Assembly: GCF_039542035.1 (NCBI RefSeq)
Contig: NZ_BAABHJ010000012.1
Location: 1-64,000 of the forward strand
Source of the DNA: Actinoallomurus liliacearum
Lineage (GTDB): Bacteria; Actinomycetota; Actinomycetes; Streptosporangiales; Streptosporangiaceae
Length of the DNA stretch: 64,000 bases
Direction of reading: 5' to 3'
Position numbers and translations under genes: made by a program. The notes under the pieces were generated by a model that saw only the letters and a list, made by a program, of their open reading frames with translations, did not search any database and had not been told where the DNA came from. Below are positions 41,095-49,563 of this stretch, in pieces; the stretch's first letter is position 1; the number at the start of each line of letters is the position of its first letter.

Positions 41095-41509
41095 TGTCAA
41101 TGTCCTGGTATACGCCCATCGTCCGGACATGGCAGATCATGAGCGGTATCGGTGCTGGCTCTTCGAGATGATGGACGGTCCAGAGCCCTTCGCGGTGTCG
41201 GATCTCGTGCTCAGTGGATTCGTTCGAGTAGTGACGAATCGCCGCATCTTTAAGGATCCAACACCACTCACCGCTGCGCTGGCCGCTGTATCCGATCTTC
41301 GCAGCCGTTCGAACTGTGTCCCTCTCGTCCCGGGTCCGCGTAACTGGGCGATCTTCGCCGAACTCTGCGAGAAGTCTGGTGCCAAGGGCAACGACGTGCC
41401 GGATGCCTACCACGCGGCCCTCGCCATCGAGCACGGGTGCGAGTTCATCACCACGGACAAGGGCTTCAGCCGCTTTCCGGGGTTGCGGTGGCGGCGGCCC
41501 CTTGACTGA
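41081..41509 (+). CDS. vapC: VapC-type PIN-domain toxin
   Basis: Putative site-specific RNase toxin. The 142-residue PIN protein has the first acidic residue in MRLVDVNVLVYAH (Asp5), LVLSGFVRVVTNRRIF, GNDVPDAYHAALAIEHG (second acidic cluster) and the final TTDKGFSRF. All expected metal-binding acids appear present. It overlaps vapB, the usual order and coupling. The pair sits next to no other mobile sign. Confidence 0.85.
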   Translation: MRLVDVNVLVYAHRPDMADHERYRCWLFEMMDGPEPFAVSDLVLSGFVRVVTNRRIFKDPTPLTAALAAVSDLRSRSNCVPLVPGPRNWAIFAELCEKSGAKGNDVPDAYHAALAIEHGCEFITTDKGFSRFPGLRWRRPLD

Positions 41510-41529
41510 TCGTTCGGGGGAGGCCGGGT

Positions 41530-41535
41530 TAGGCT
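41530..41535 (+). promoter_or_regulatory. Putative -10 element, leaderless oxidoreductase transcript
   Basis: TAGGCT is six bases before ATG 41542, so transcription would begin at the start codon. No Shine-Dalgarno is visible. Confidence 0.4.
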
Positions 41536-41541
41536 GCGGGC

Positions 41542-42510
41542 ATGTTCGCCGTCACTGCCGCACGCATCGATGCCGACAATCCGCTGAACGGGCTGGAGCT
41601 GGGGGACCGTCCCGATCCCACGGTTCCCGAGGGCTGGACGACCGTCACCGTCAGGGCGACCGCGCTCAACCATCACGACGTCTGGACGCTCCGCGGCGTC
41701 GGGATCCGGGAGGACCGGCTGCCGATCGTCCTCGGCTGCGACGCGGCCGGTGTCGACGAGGACGGCAACGAAGTGATCGTGCACTCGGTCATCGGCGATC
41801 CGGAGCGGGGCGGGGGCGACGAGACGCTCGATCCGAAGCGCTCGCTGCTGTCGGAGTCCTACGACGGGACCTTCGCGGAGAAGGTCGCCGTGCCGCGCCG
41901 CAACCTGGTGCCCAAACCGGCCTCTATCTCGTTCGAGGAGGCGGCCTGCCTGCCGACCGCGTGGCTCACCGCGTACCGGATGCTGTTCGACAAGGCCGGG
42001 TTGCAGCCCGGCTCGACCATCCTGGTCCAGGGGGCGGGCGGCGGGGTCGCCACCGCGCTGATCGCGTTGGGCGCGGCCGCCGGTTACCGCGTCTGGGCGA
42101 CCAGCCGTACCGAGGACAAGCGCAAGCGGGCCCTCGAACTGGGCGCCGACCAGGTCTTCGAGTCCGGCGCGCGGTTGCCCGAGCGGGTCGACGCGGTCAT
42201 GGAGACCGTCGGCCAGGCCACCTGGTCGCACTCGCTGAAGTCCCTGCGGCCCGGTGGCCGGATCGTGGTGTCCGGCGCGACCAGCGGCCAGGTGCCACCG
42301 GCCGAGCTGAGCCGCGTGTTCTTCCTACAGCTGTCGGTGGTCGGCTCCACGATGGGCACCCGGGATCAGCTCGTACGGCTGGCGCGCTTCCTCGACAAGA
42401 CGGGCGTGCGCCCGCGGATCGACCGCGCGATCCCGCTGCGGCAGGCCCGCGACGGTTTCGCCGCGATGATCGACGGCGACGTCTTCGGGAAGATCGTCTT
42501 CACGACCTGA
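41542..42510 (+). CDS. Zinc-binding-dehydrogenase family oxidoreductase (quinone oxidoreductase type)
   Basis: The 322-residue MDR-superfamily protein has a GroES-like N-terminal domain (VTVRATALNHHDVWTLRG, LPIVLGCDAAGVV-like ILGCDAAGVDEDG), and a Rossmann domain VQGAGGGVATALI followed by LELGADQVFES. The catalytic zinc ligands of true alcohol dehydrogenases are not conserved, so a quinone/enone reductase role is more likely. The loop HSVIGDPERGGGDETL is longer than usual. Independent transcript. Confidence 0.85.
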   Translation: MFAVTAARIDADNPLNGLELGDRPDPTVPEGWTTVTVRATALNHHDVWTLRGVGIREDRLPIVLGCDAAGVDEDGNEVIVHSVIGDPERGGGDETLDPKRSLLSESYDGTFAEKVAVPRRNLVPKPASISFEEAACLPTAWLTAYRMLFDKAGLQPGSTILVQGAGGGVATALIALGAAAGYRVWATSRTEDKRKRALELGADQVFESGARLPERVDAVMETVGQATWSHSLKSLRPGGRIVVSGATSGQVPPAELSRVFFLQLSVVGSTMGTRDQLVRLARFLDKTGVRPRIDRAIPLRQARDGFAAMIDGDVFGKIVFTT

Positions 42511-42531
42511 CCGGTGCCGGCCGGCGCGAGG

Positions 42532-43248
42532 TCAGCCCTTGCCCAGGATCTCCGTGCGTAGCCGCTCGGACGTCTCGGCGAGGAGCGCGCGGGCCGCGGT
42601 GACCTGCTCCTCGTCGATGCCGTCCCGCGCCGCGGTGCGGATCTCATCGACGAACTTGCGCAGCGCCCGGTCGAGCTTGACGCGGACCGCGTCCTCCTGC
42701 GTGCCGGTGGCGGTGGCCCAGGCGTCGTCCCAGGTGCTCCGCCATTCCTCCTGCAGGGCGCGCTTGTGCTCCTTCCACTGCGTCTTCTGCCGCTGCCACT
42801 CGTCCTTCTGCCGCCGCGTCGTCTCCTTCAGGTTCTGCGCCGCGCCGACCGGGTTCTGCCGGCGCATCTCCCGGGCGGCCTGGGTGAGCTCCTCGCGCAG
42901 CGACCGCACGGTGTCGCGCACGTCCTCCTGGACCTCGCGGGCGATGTCGCGTACGGACTCGGTGAGCTCCTCCTCCAGCTCCGCGAGCTCGTCCATCCGG
43001 CGCTCCAGCTCGGCGCGGCCCGCGTCGGTGAGGCGGTAGACCTTCTTGCCCTGCACGACCTCGTGGGTGACCAGGCCCTCCTCCTCGAGCCGGGCCAGCC
43101 GCGGGTAGATGGTGCCGGGGGAGGGGGAGTAGACGCCGAGGAAACGGTCCTGGAGCAGCCGGATGACCTCATAGCCGTGTCGCGGGCTCTCCTCGAGCAT
43201 CTTCAGCAGGTACAACCGCAGCCGGCCATGCCCGAACACTGGACTCAT
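42532..43248 (-). CDS. PadR-family transcriptional regulator with long coiled-coil domain
   Basis: The 238-residue protein has an N-terminal PadR winged helix (GRLRLYLLKMLEESPRHGYEV, SPSPGTIYPRLARLEEEGLV, GKKVYRLTDAGRAEL) and about 150 residues of strongly charged helix (ELAELEEELTESVRDIAREV..., WQRQKTQWKEHKRALQEEW). The C-terminal part is much longer than in PadR-s1/s2 proteins and predicts a long coiled coil. It follows the DUF4097 gene by 16 bases on the same strand and is its probable repressor. Confidence 0.85.
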   Translation of the reverse strand: MSPVFGHGRLRLYLLKMLEESPRHGYEVIRLLQDRFLGVYSPSPGTIYPRLARLEEEGLVTHEVVQGKKVYRLTDAGRAELERRMDELAELEEELTESVRDIAREVQEDVRDTVRSLREELTQAAREMRRQNPVGAAQNLKETTRRQKDEWQRQKTQWKEHKRALQEEWRSTWDDAWATATGTQEDAVRVKLDRALRKFVDEIRTAARDGIDEEQVTAARALLAETSERLRTEILGKG

Positions 43249-43264
43249 TACTCGCTCCCCCTTC

Positions 43265-44092
43265 TCACTCGCTCGCCGATCGCGTCAGTTCCTCTGGATC
43301 CGGTCGGCTGAGCAGTGTGATCGCACCGGAGACCGAGTTGATCGTGAGGGACGCGTCGCCGTCGCCGAGCGTACCGCTCACGTACTTGCCCACCGGACGG
43401 TCCGGCCGGGTGCGCGTCAGCTCGAGGAAGGCCGCGTCGACGCGGCCGGTCATGGAGTTGAGCGACACCTTGGCGGAGGTCGATTCGGGCAGCCGTATGG
43501 TGACCTCGCCGGAGACGGTGCTCACCTGGGCGCGGCTGCCGGTGCGCAGGTCGACGTCGGTCGTGACCTTCCCGGCGACCGAATGGGCGGTCAGCCGGTC
43601 GAGGCTGCCGCCGGCGAGGGAGAGGTTCCCGGAGACGGAGTTGAAGGTGACCGAGCCCGCGAGCCCCTGTGCCTCGATGTCCCCCGCCGCCGTGTTGGCG
43701 TCGATCGACCCGGTCACGCCGTCGAGGGTGACGTCGCCCGAGGCGGTCTTGACGGACACCCGTCCGGCCAGCCCGGTGACGATCGCGTTCGCGGTGCCGA
43801 GGTTGAGGGTGACCGGGCAGTCGGGCGGAACGGTGATCGTCACGCTGACCCGGCCCCGGGTGTTCTGCAGCCACTTGAAGACGCCGTCCCAGCCGGCGCT
43901 CTTGTGGTTGAGGTTGAGCATCCCGGCCTCGTGCACGATCTCGAGAGGTTGTCCCGAGATCTCGCCGACCTGGAGGGTGGGTCGCTCGTCACTCGGCAGG
44001 ATCGAGATGGTCCCTGCCACGATATTGGCCTTGAGGGCCACCACGCCGTCGAAGTCGAGGTTCGTCGGCTCATCCACGGTCCAGCGCGCCAC
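43265..44092 (-). CDS. DUF4097 beta-helix protein (putative adhesin)
   Basis: The 275-residue protein consists of repeated short beta strands typical of DUF4097 (VSVKTASGDVTLDGVTGSID, NTAAGDIEAQGLAGSVTFNS, VSGNLSLAGGSLDRL, STVSGEVTIRLPES), each with an SG-D/N-V turn, giving a right-handed beta-helix. There is no signal peptide, so the adhesin name is unlikely to apply. GTG 44092 follows GGAAGGGA. First gene of a two-gene operon with padR. Confidence 0.85.
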   Translation of the reverse strand: MARWTVDEPTNLDFDGVVALKANIVAGTISILPSDERPTLQVGEISGQPLEIVHEAGMLNLNHKSAGWDGVFKWLQNTRGRVSVTITVPPDCPVTLNLGTANAIVTGLAGRVSVKTASGDVTLDGVTGSIDANTAAGDIEAQGLAGSVTFNSVSGNLSLAGGSLDRLTAHSVAGKVTTDVDLRTGSRAQVSTVSGEVTIRLPESTSAKVSLNSMTGRVDAAFLELTRTRPDRPVGKYVSGTLGDGDASLTINSVSGAITLLSRPDPEELTRSASE

Positions 44093-44130
44093 GGCACGAT
44101 TCCCTTCCGTCGGGAGGCTTCGCTGTTAAC

Positions 44131-44173
44131 AAGATATGTCGTGTTACGCGAAAGTCAAGATGTATCGTGTGAC
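44131..44173 (-). promoter_or_regulatory. DUF4097-padR promoter with two direct repeats
   Basis: A 17-bp motif, AAGATATGTCGTGTTAC at 44131-44147, recurs with three changes as AAGATGTATCGTGTGAC at 44157-44173. On the minus strand TTGACT (44158-44153) and TATCTT (44136-44131) form a -35/-10 pair with 16-base spacing. One repeat covers the -10 and the other abuts the -35, a likely operator for the PadR protein encoded in the operon. Confidence 0.55.
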
Positions 44174-44248
44174 AAGCCGGATGGCGGGCGAGAATCCACG
44201 ACCCGACGAGAGGGCCGGACTGTCCGCCGCTGCGGGACGGCCGACGGG

Positions 44249-44428
44249 TCAGTCGTCGTCCTCGTCACCCAGCCGGGCCAGCCAGGTGGCGAGCCGCTCG
44301 ACCGGGGTCTCGAACTCGGGGTTCAGATCGACGAACTCCCGCAGCCGGTCGGCCAGCCAGACGAAGGAGACCTCCTCCTCGCCTCGGCGGTCGGCGAGTT
44401 CCTCGATCCCCCGATCCGTGAAGTACAT
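44249..44428 (-). CDS. DUF6104-family small protein
   Basis: The 59-residue acidic protein (MYFTDRGIEELADRR, EEVSFVWLADRLREFVDLNP, VERLATWLARLGDEDDD) matches the DUF6104 pattern, a short actinobacterial family usually found just downstream of kgd/sucA, as here. Function unknown. ATG 44428 is preceded by AAAGAGA. Confidence 0.85.
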   Translation of the reverse strand: MYFTDRGIEELADRRGEEEVSFVWLADRLREFVDLNPEFETPVERLATWLARLGDEDDD

Positions 44429-44471
44429 GGCAATCGTTCTCTTTCGCTGTCGTTCGTGCCCTGCGAGCGGA

Positions 44472-44506
44472 ACGGCGCTCCACACGTTGACCGTGCGGAG
44501 CGCCGT
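44472..44506 (-). terminator. Terminator after kgd
   Basis: ACGGCGCTCC (44472-44481) pairs perfectly with GGAGCGCCGT (44497-44506) over a 15-base loop, 17 bases beyond the kgd stop and upstream of the DUF6104 start. Confidence 0.6.
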
Positions 44507-44522
44507 ATGCCGGATGCGGCCG

Positions 44523-47500
44523 CTACTCGCTGAAGACCGCGGCCACCAGGCCCTGCTGCTCCAGAGCGTGCATCTTGGCGGACCCGACGGCGGGCGAGGA
44601 GCTCGCCCGGCGGGACACCCGCTTGAGCTCCCGGCCCTCCAGGTGCGGCGGCAGCTTCAGCGCCATGAAGGGCCACGCCCCCATGTTGGCGGGCTCGTCC
44701 TGCGCCCAGACCAGCTCGGCGTCGGCCGGGTACTTCGCCAGCTCGGCCTTGATCTCGTCCACCGGCAGCGGGTAGAGCCGCTCGACGCGGACCAGCGCGA
44801 CCGACGTGTCACCGGACTTCTCCCGGGCGGCGGCCAGGTCGTAGTACAGCTTGCCGCTCGTGAGCACGACGCGGCGGACCTGGCCGAGCTGCTTCGGGTC
44901 ACCGATCACCGGCTGGAAGGATCCGGAGGTGAGGTCGGCCGTGGCCGAGGTGGCGGCCTTCAGCCGGAGCATCGACTTCGGCGTGAAGACGATCAGCGGC
45001 TTCTCCCGCGGCGACAGGGCCTGCCAGCGCAGCAGGTGGAAGTAGCTCGCCGGGGTGCTCGGCTGCGCCACCGTCATGTTGTCCTCGGCGCACAGCTGCA
45101 GGTAGCGCTCGATGCGCGCGGAGGAGTGGTCCGGCCCCTGGCCCTCGTAGCCGTGCGGGAGCAGCAGGACGACGCTGGAGCGCTGGCCCCACTTCTGCTC
45201 GCCGGAGGAGATGTACTCGTCCAGGATCGACTGCGCGCCGTTGGCGAAGTCGCCGAACTGCGCCTCCCAGCAGACCAGCGCGTCCGGGCGGGTCATCGAG
45301 TAGCCGTATTCGAAGCCCATCGCGGCGTACTCGCTGAGCAGCGAGTCGTGCACGTAGAACTTCGAGGTGCCCGTGCCGAACTGCTTGAGCGGGGTGTGCT
45401 CCTCGCCGGTCCTGCGGTCGAAGACCACGGCGTGCCGCTGGCCGAAGGTGCCGCGCCGGCTGTCCTGGCCGACGAGCCGCACCGGGCGGCCGTCGATCAG
45501 CAGCGAGCCGAACGCGAACATCTCACCGGTCGCCCAGTCGATCGCGTCCTCTTCCACCATCTGCGCGCGCTTGGCCAGCAGCGGCTGGACGCGCGGGTGC
45601 GGCGTGAAGCCCTCCGGCAGGTTGAGCTGGGTGTCCACGATCCGCTTGATCGTCTCGTCGGAGACGGCGGTCGGGACGCCCGCGTGGTCCACCGGGATGC
45701 GCTCGACGTCGGGCTTGGTGAAGCCCGCGGGCGGCTGCTGCTTGGTGGCCTCCCGGGTCTCGCTGAACGCCCGCTCCAGTTGCTGCTGGTAGTCCCGCAG
45801 CGCCTGCTCGGCCTCTTCGACGGTGATGTCGCCGCGACCGATCAGCGCCTCGGTGTAGAGCTTGCGGACCGACCGCTTGGCGTCGATGAGGTCGTACATC
45901 AGCGGCTGCGTGAACGACGGGTTGTCACTCTCGTTGTGACCCCGCCGCCGGTAGCAGATCATGTCGATGACGACGTCCTTGTTGAACGCCTGGCGGTACT
46001 CGAACGCGAGCCGGGCCACGCGCGCGCACGCCTCGGGGTCGTCCCCGTTGACGTGGAAGATCGGCGCCTGGATCATCCGGGCCACGTCGGTGGCGTACAC
46101 GCTGGAGCGGGAGTACTCCGGCGCCGTCGTGAAGCCGACCTGGTTGTTCACGATGATGTGCACGGTGCCGCCGGTGCGGTAGCCGCGCAGCTGCGAGAGG
46201 TTGAGGGTCTCGGCCACGACGCCCTGCCCGGCGAACGCCGCGTCGCCGTGGATGAGGATCGGCATCACGGTGAAGCCGCCCTCGCCGACGTCGCGCAGGT
46301 CCTGCTTGGCGCGGACGACGCCCTCGGCGACCGGGTCGACGGTCTCCAGGTGGCTCGGGTTGGCCACCAGCGCGGTGCGGATCTTCGAGCCGTCGCGGGC
46401 GACGAAGTCGCCGTCGGCGCCCAGGTGGTACTTCACGTCGCCGGAGCCCTGCGCGCTGCGCGGGTCGAGGTTGCCCTCGAACTCACCGAAGATCTGGCCG
46501 TAGGACTTGCCGACGATGTTGGCGAGGACGTTCAGCCGGCCGCGGTGGGCCATGCCGATGACGATCTCGTCGAGGTGGTCCTGCGCCGCCGCGGTGATCA
46601 CCGAGTCGAGCAGCGGGATCAGCGACTCGCCGCCCTCGAGGGAGAACCGCTTCTGCCCGACGAACTTCGTCTGCAGGAAGGTCTCGAACGCCTCGGCGGT
46701 GTTGAGCCGGCCGAGGATGTGCAGCTGCTCCTCGCGGTCGGGCTTGTCGTGGGGGACCTCGACCTTGTCCTGGATCCAGGCCCGCTCGCCGGGGTCCTGG
46801 ATGTGCATGTACTCGATGCCGACGGTCCGGCAGTAGGAGTTGCGCAGCACGCCGAGGATGTCGCGCAGCTTCATCGTCGGCTTGCCGCCGAAACCGCCGG
46901 TGGCGAACTCGCGCTCGAGGTCCCAGAGCGTCAGGCCGTGCTTGAGGACGTCGAGGTCGGGGTGCCGGCGCTGGGTGTACTCCAGCGGGTCGGTGTCGGC
47001 CATGAGGTGGCCGCGCACCCGGTAGGCGTGGATCAGCTCGTGCACCCGGGCGACCTTGGCGACGTCGTCCTCGTGGGTGGCGCTGATGTCCTGCACCCAG
47101 CGGACCGGCTCGTACGGTATCCGCAGCGCCTCGAAGATCTCGTCGTAGAACTCGCCTTCGCCGAGGAGCAGGCGGTGGACCATCCGCAGGAAGTCGCCCG
47201 ACTGGGCGCCCTGGATGATGCGGTGGTCGTACGTCGAGGTCAGCGTCATGACCTTGCTGATGCCGAGCCGGGCGAGCGCCTCCTCGGAGGTGCCGGCGTA
47301 CTCGGCGGGGTACTCCATGGCGCCGACGCCGATGATCGAGCCCTGGCCGGGCATGAGCCGCGGCACGGAGTGGACGGTGCCGATCGTGCCCGGGTTGGTG
47401 AGGCTGATCGTCGTCCCGGCGTAGTCGTCGATCGTCAGCTTGTTGGACCGCGCCTTGCGCACCAGCTCTTCGTACGCCGCCCAGAACTGGCGGAAGTCGA

Positions 47501-48212
47501 GCGTCTCGGCGGCCTTGATGTTCGGCACGACGAGCTGCCGCTGCCCGTCGTCCTTCTTCAGGTCGATCGCGAGGCCGAAGTTGACGTGCTCCGGCTTGAT
47601 CAGCATCGGCTTGCCGTCGACCTCGGCGTACGAGGCGTTCATCTCCGGCATCGCCTGCAGCGCCCGGACGATGGCGTAGCCGATGAGGTGGGTGAAGGAG
47701 ACCTTGCCGCCCCGGCCGCGCTTCAGGTGGTTGTTGATGACGATGCGGTTGTCGATCAGCAGCTTGGCCGGGACCGCGCGGACGCTCGTCGCGGTCGGCA
47801 CGGCCAGGCTGGCCTCCATGTTGGTGACCGTGCGGGCGGCGACGCCGCGCAGTCGCACCTCTTCCGCGCCGCCGGGCACCTGGGGGGCGGGCGCGGCCTT
47901 CTTCGCGGGCGCGGCCGGCGCCGGCTTGGCGGCCTCGGCGGGCTTCGCCGCGGTGGCCGGGGCGGCGGGTGTCTGCTTCGGAGTGGGAGCCGTGGGGGTG
48001 GGCGGTGTCGTCGGGGGCGCCGCGCCGTCGGCGCCGGAGGGCGCCTTGGCCGGGCGATCCGGCTGGTAGTCGGCGAAGAAGTTCCACCAGGCTCGGTCAA
48101 CCGAGTTGGGGTCTTCCAGGTACTTTTGGTAAAGCTCGTCGACCAGCCACTCGTTGGGACCGAAGTCAGGAGTGTTCAGGTCGGCGGAGGATCGCGACGA
48201 CTGAGTCGACAC
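44523..48212 (-). CDS. kgd: Multifunctional 2-oxoglutarate decarboxylase/dehydrogenase E1-E2 component (Kgd)
   Basis: The 1229-residue fusion enzyme links the TCA cycle at 2-oxoglutarate. It has the N-terminal E1-specific helix (DFGPNEWLVDELYQKYLEDP), an Ala/Pro linker, an E2-type acyltransferase domain with catalytic STYDHRIIQGAQSGDFL, and the ThDP-dependent E1 domain (GMAHRGRLNVLANIVGKSYG, NNQVGFTTAP, EAQFGDFANGAQ, RVERLYPLPVDEI). It lacks a lipoyl domain, as actinobacterial Kgd does, and relies on a lipoylated partner elsewhere. Activity in this family is restrained by GarA. GTG 48212 is the start. Confidence 0.95.
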   Translation of the reverse strand: MSTQSSRSSADLNTPDFGPNEWLVDELYQKYLEDPNSVDRAWWNFFADYQPDRPAKAPSGADGAAPPTTPPTPTAPTPKQTPAAPATAAKPAEAAKPAPAAPAKKAAPAPQVPGGAEEVRLRGVAARTVTNMEASLAVPTATSVRAVPAKLLIDNRIVINNHLKRGRGGKVSFTHLIGYAIVRALQAMPEMNASYAEVDGKPMLIKPEHVNFGLAIDLKKDDGQRQLVVPNIKAAETLDFRQFWAAYEELVRKARSNKLTIDDYAGTTISLTNPGTIGTVHSVPRLMPGQGSIIGVGAMEYPAEYAGTSEEALARLGISKVMTLTSTYDHRIIQGAQSGDFLRMVHRLLLGEGEFYDEIFEALRIPYEPVRWVQDISATHEDDVAKVARVHELIHAYRVRGHLMADTDPLEYTQRRHPDLDVLKHGLTLWDLEREFATGGFGGKPTMKLRDILGVLRNSYCRTVGIEYMHIQDPGERAWIQDKVEVPHDKPDREEQLHILGRLNTAEAFETFLQTKFVGQKRFSLEGGESLIPLLDSVITAAAQDHLDEIVIGMAHRGRLNVLANIVGKSYGQIFGEFEGNLDPRSAQGSGDVKYHLGADGDFVARDGSKIRTALVANPSHLETVDPVAEGVVRAKQDLRDVGEGGFTVMPILIHGDAAFAGQGVVAETLNLSQLRGYRTGGTVHIIVNNQVGFTTAPEYSRSSVYATDVARMIQAPIFHVNGDDPEACARVARLAFEYRQAFNKDVVIDMICYRRRGHNESDNPSFTQPLMYDLIDAKRSVRKLYTEALIGRGDITVEEAEQALRDYQQQLERAFSETREATKQQPPAGFTKPDVERIPVDHAGVPTAVSDETIKRIVDTQLNLPEGFTPHPRVQPLLAKRAQMVEEDAIDWATGEMFAFGSLLIDGRPVRLVGQDSRRGTFGQRHAVVFDRRTGEEHTPLKQFGTGTSKFYVHDSLLSEYAAMGFEYGYSMTRPDALVCWEAQFGDFANGAQSILDEYISSGEQKWGQRSSVVLLLPHGYEGQGPDHSSARIERYLQLCAEDNMTVAQPSTPASYFHLLRWQALSPREKPLIVFTPKSMLRLKAATSATADLTSGSFQPVIGDPKQLGQVRRVVLTSGKLYYDLAAAREKSGDTSVALVRVERLYPLPVDEIKAELAKYPADAELVWAQDEPANMGAWPFMALKLPPHLEGRELKRVSRRASSSPAVGSAKMHALEQQGLVAAVFSE

Positions 48213-48397
48213 GGCGGCGATCGCCCTCTTCCGCGGCTCGCAGGTGGATCAGTAACCTTGTCAAGGCTACCGGCCGAAGGGCCTCGGCGGGGCAAAGCCC
48301 CGGGACGGGCCGGTGATCTCCGCCAAAACGGGCGTGTGCTTTGGGCAGGAACAGGGTAGAAACCTAAGTTTCGGCCGACTCCTGTGTGATCTCGATC

Positions 48398-49438
48398 TCA
48401 TAGGTCGGTGATCCGGGCGGCGAAGTAGATCGCCTCGGTGCGGGGATGGCGGACCAGCACGAGGAACGGCCGATCGACCCGGAACTCCACGGGACGCCCG
48501 GGAGTGAACGCCGACAGCGTCATCACCACGGCCGTCGCGGCCGCCCCCTCGAAGCCCGCCTCGTCCACGTCCAGCACGGCCTTGTGCTCGATCCGGTCGA
48601 GGTGGACCGGCTCCGCGGACATCCCGGACAGGTCCGCGTCGCCGGTGAAGGCGGTCCCGGCGCCCAGCGTGTCGAGCGTCTCGCCCAGGCTGACCCGGCT
48701 CTCCACGCGGAACCGGGGAAGGGACAGCGCCACGCTGACGTGCCGTGCCGAGTCGCGCAGCCGCCGGAGGACATCGAGGCCGGGCGGCGCGCCGGCGGGG
48801 TCCGGCCCGACGAGCACCTCGACCGCCACCTCGCCGTCGGCGGCCAGGGCGGCCATCCGCCAGCCCTCGGTCTCGGCGTACGCCATCCGCCCGGTCCGCC
48901 GCATCATCGGCACCCGCTTCCGCCCGTGTACGCCGTGGAACGGCTCCGACCGGGTGTCCCGCTCGGCGAACGGACTGCGCCATGCGGCCTTCAGGTACAG
49001 GGCGTTGGCGATGACGGCGGCGGTCCGCCGGTCGACCGACCCGGGTGGCAGCAGGTCCTGGATGAGCTCTTCGGTGACCTTCTCCACCTCGGCGTTGACG
49101 ACCCGGCGCGCGGCATCCGGATCACCGGCGAAGTCGGCGACGCGGAACGCGGCCCCGGGGAGCTCCGCGATCGCCTGCCGGTAGGCGTCCTTCACGGGGA
49201 GCCCCGCGCGGGCCCACAGGACGTTGGCCACGCGGATCTCGGCGTCGCCGGGCGCGGCGGCCTCGGCGAGCCGGAGCCGCTCCGGTGGCGCGCCGAGCAC
49301 TCGCGTCAGCTCCTCCCGGGTCCGGCCGCGCGCGCCCGCGGCGACCAGCGCCAGCGCCGACGCCACGGAGTACGGCGACCACACGAGATTCGCCTCCGCC
49401 GGCAACCGGCCGTGCAGCGTCATGAGGAAGTCGTCCAC
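48398..49438 (-). CDS. Serpin-family protein
   Basis: The 346-residue protein is a compact serpin: LVWSPYSVASALALVAAGAR (helix B, NPxS-like), IANALYLKAAWRSPF (breach/strand 3A), HLDRIEHKAVLDVDEAGFEGAAATAV (hinge of the reactive loop with small residues), then TLSAFTPGRP and FRVDRPFLVLVRHP (strands 4B/5B). There is no signal peptide, so it is predicted to be intracellular. The hinge is consistent with an inhibitory serpin; the P1 residue is probably in the LSAF segment. GTG 49438 follows GGAAGG. Confidence 0.85.
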   Translation of the reverse strand: MDDFLMTLHGRLPAEANLVWSPYSVASALALVAAGARGRTREELTRVLGAPPERLRLAEAAAPGDAEIRVANVLWARAGLPVKDAYRQAIAELPGAAFRVADFAGDPDAARRVVNAEVEKVTEELIQDLLPPGSVDRRTAAVIANALYLKAAWRSPFAERDTRSEPFHGVHGRKRVPMMRRTGRMAYAETEGWRMAALAADGEVAVEVLVGPDPAGAPPGLDVLRRLRDSARHVSVALSLPRFRVESRVSLGETLDTLGAGTAFTGDADLSGMSAEPVHLDRIEHKAVLDVDEAGFEGAAATAVVMTLSAFTPGRPVEFRVDRPFLVLVRHPRTEAIYFAARITDL

Positions 49439-49563
49439 GGTGTGCCACCTTCCCTACTGATCCAAAGTAATGACCCGCTCTCCCACCTCAGAACGATTCA
49501 CGGGTGGACCAGGGCTCATACGATGACGAGGTGCCGACCCCGAAACTGGGATGTTGATCGCCT

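Noticed and set aside
44136..48359. A 1407-codon open frame on the plus strand opposite kgd
   Set aside because: It is the antisense of a well-conserved enzyme in very GC-rich DNA, where stop codons are rare; the translation is a low-complexity Arg/Leu/Val/Asp sequence without family resemblance.
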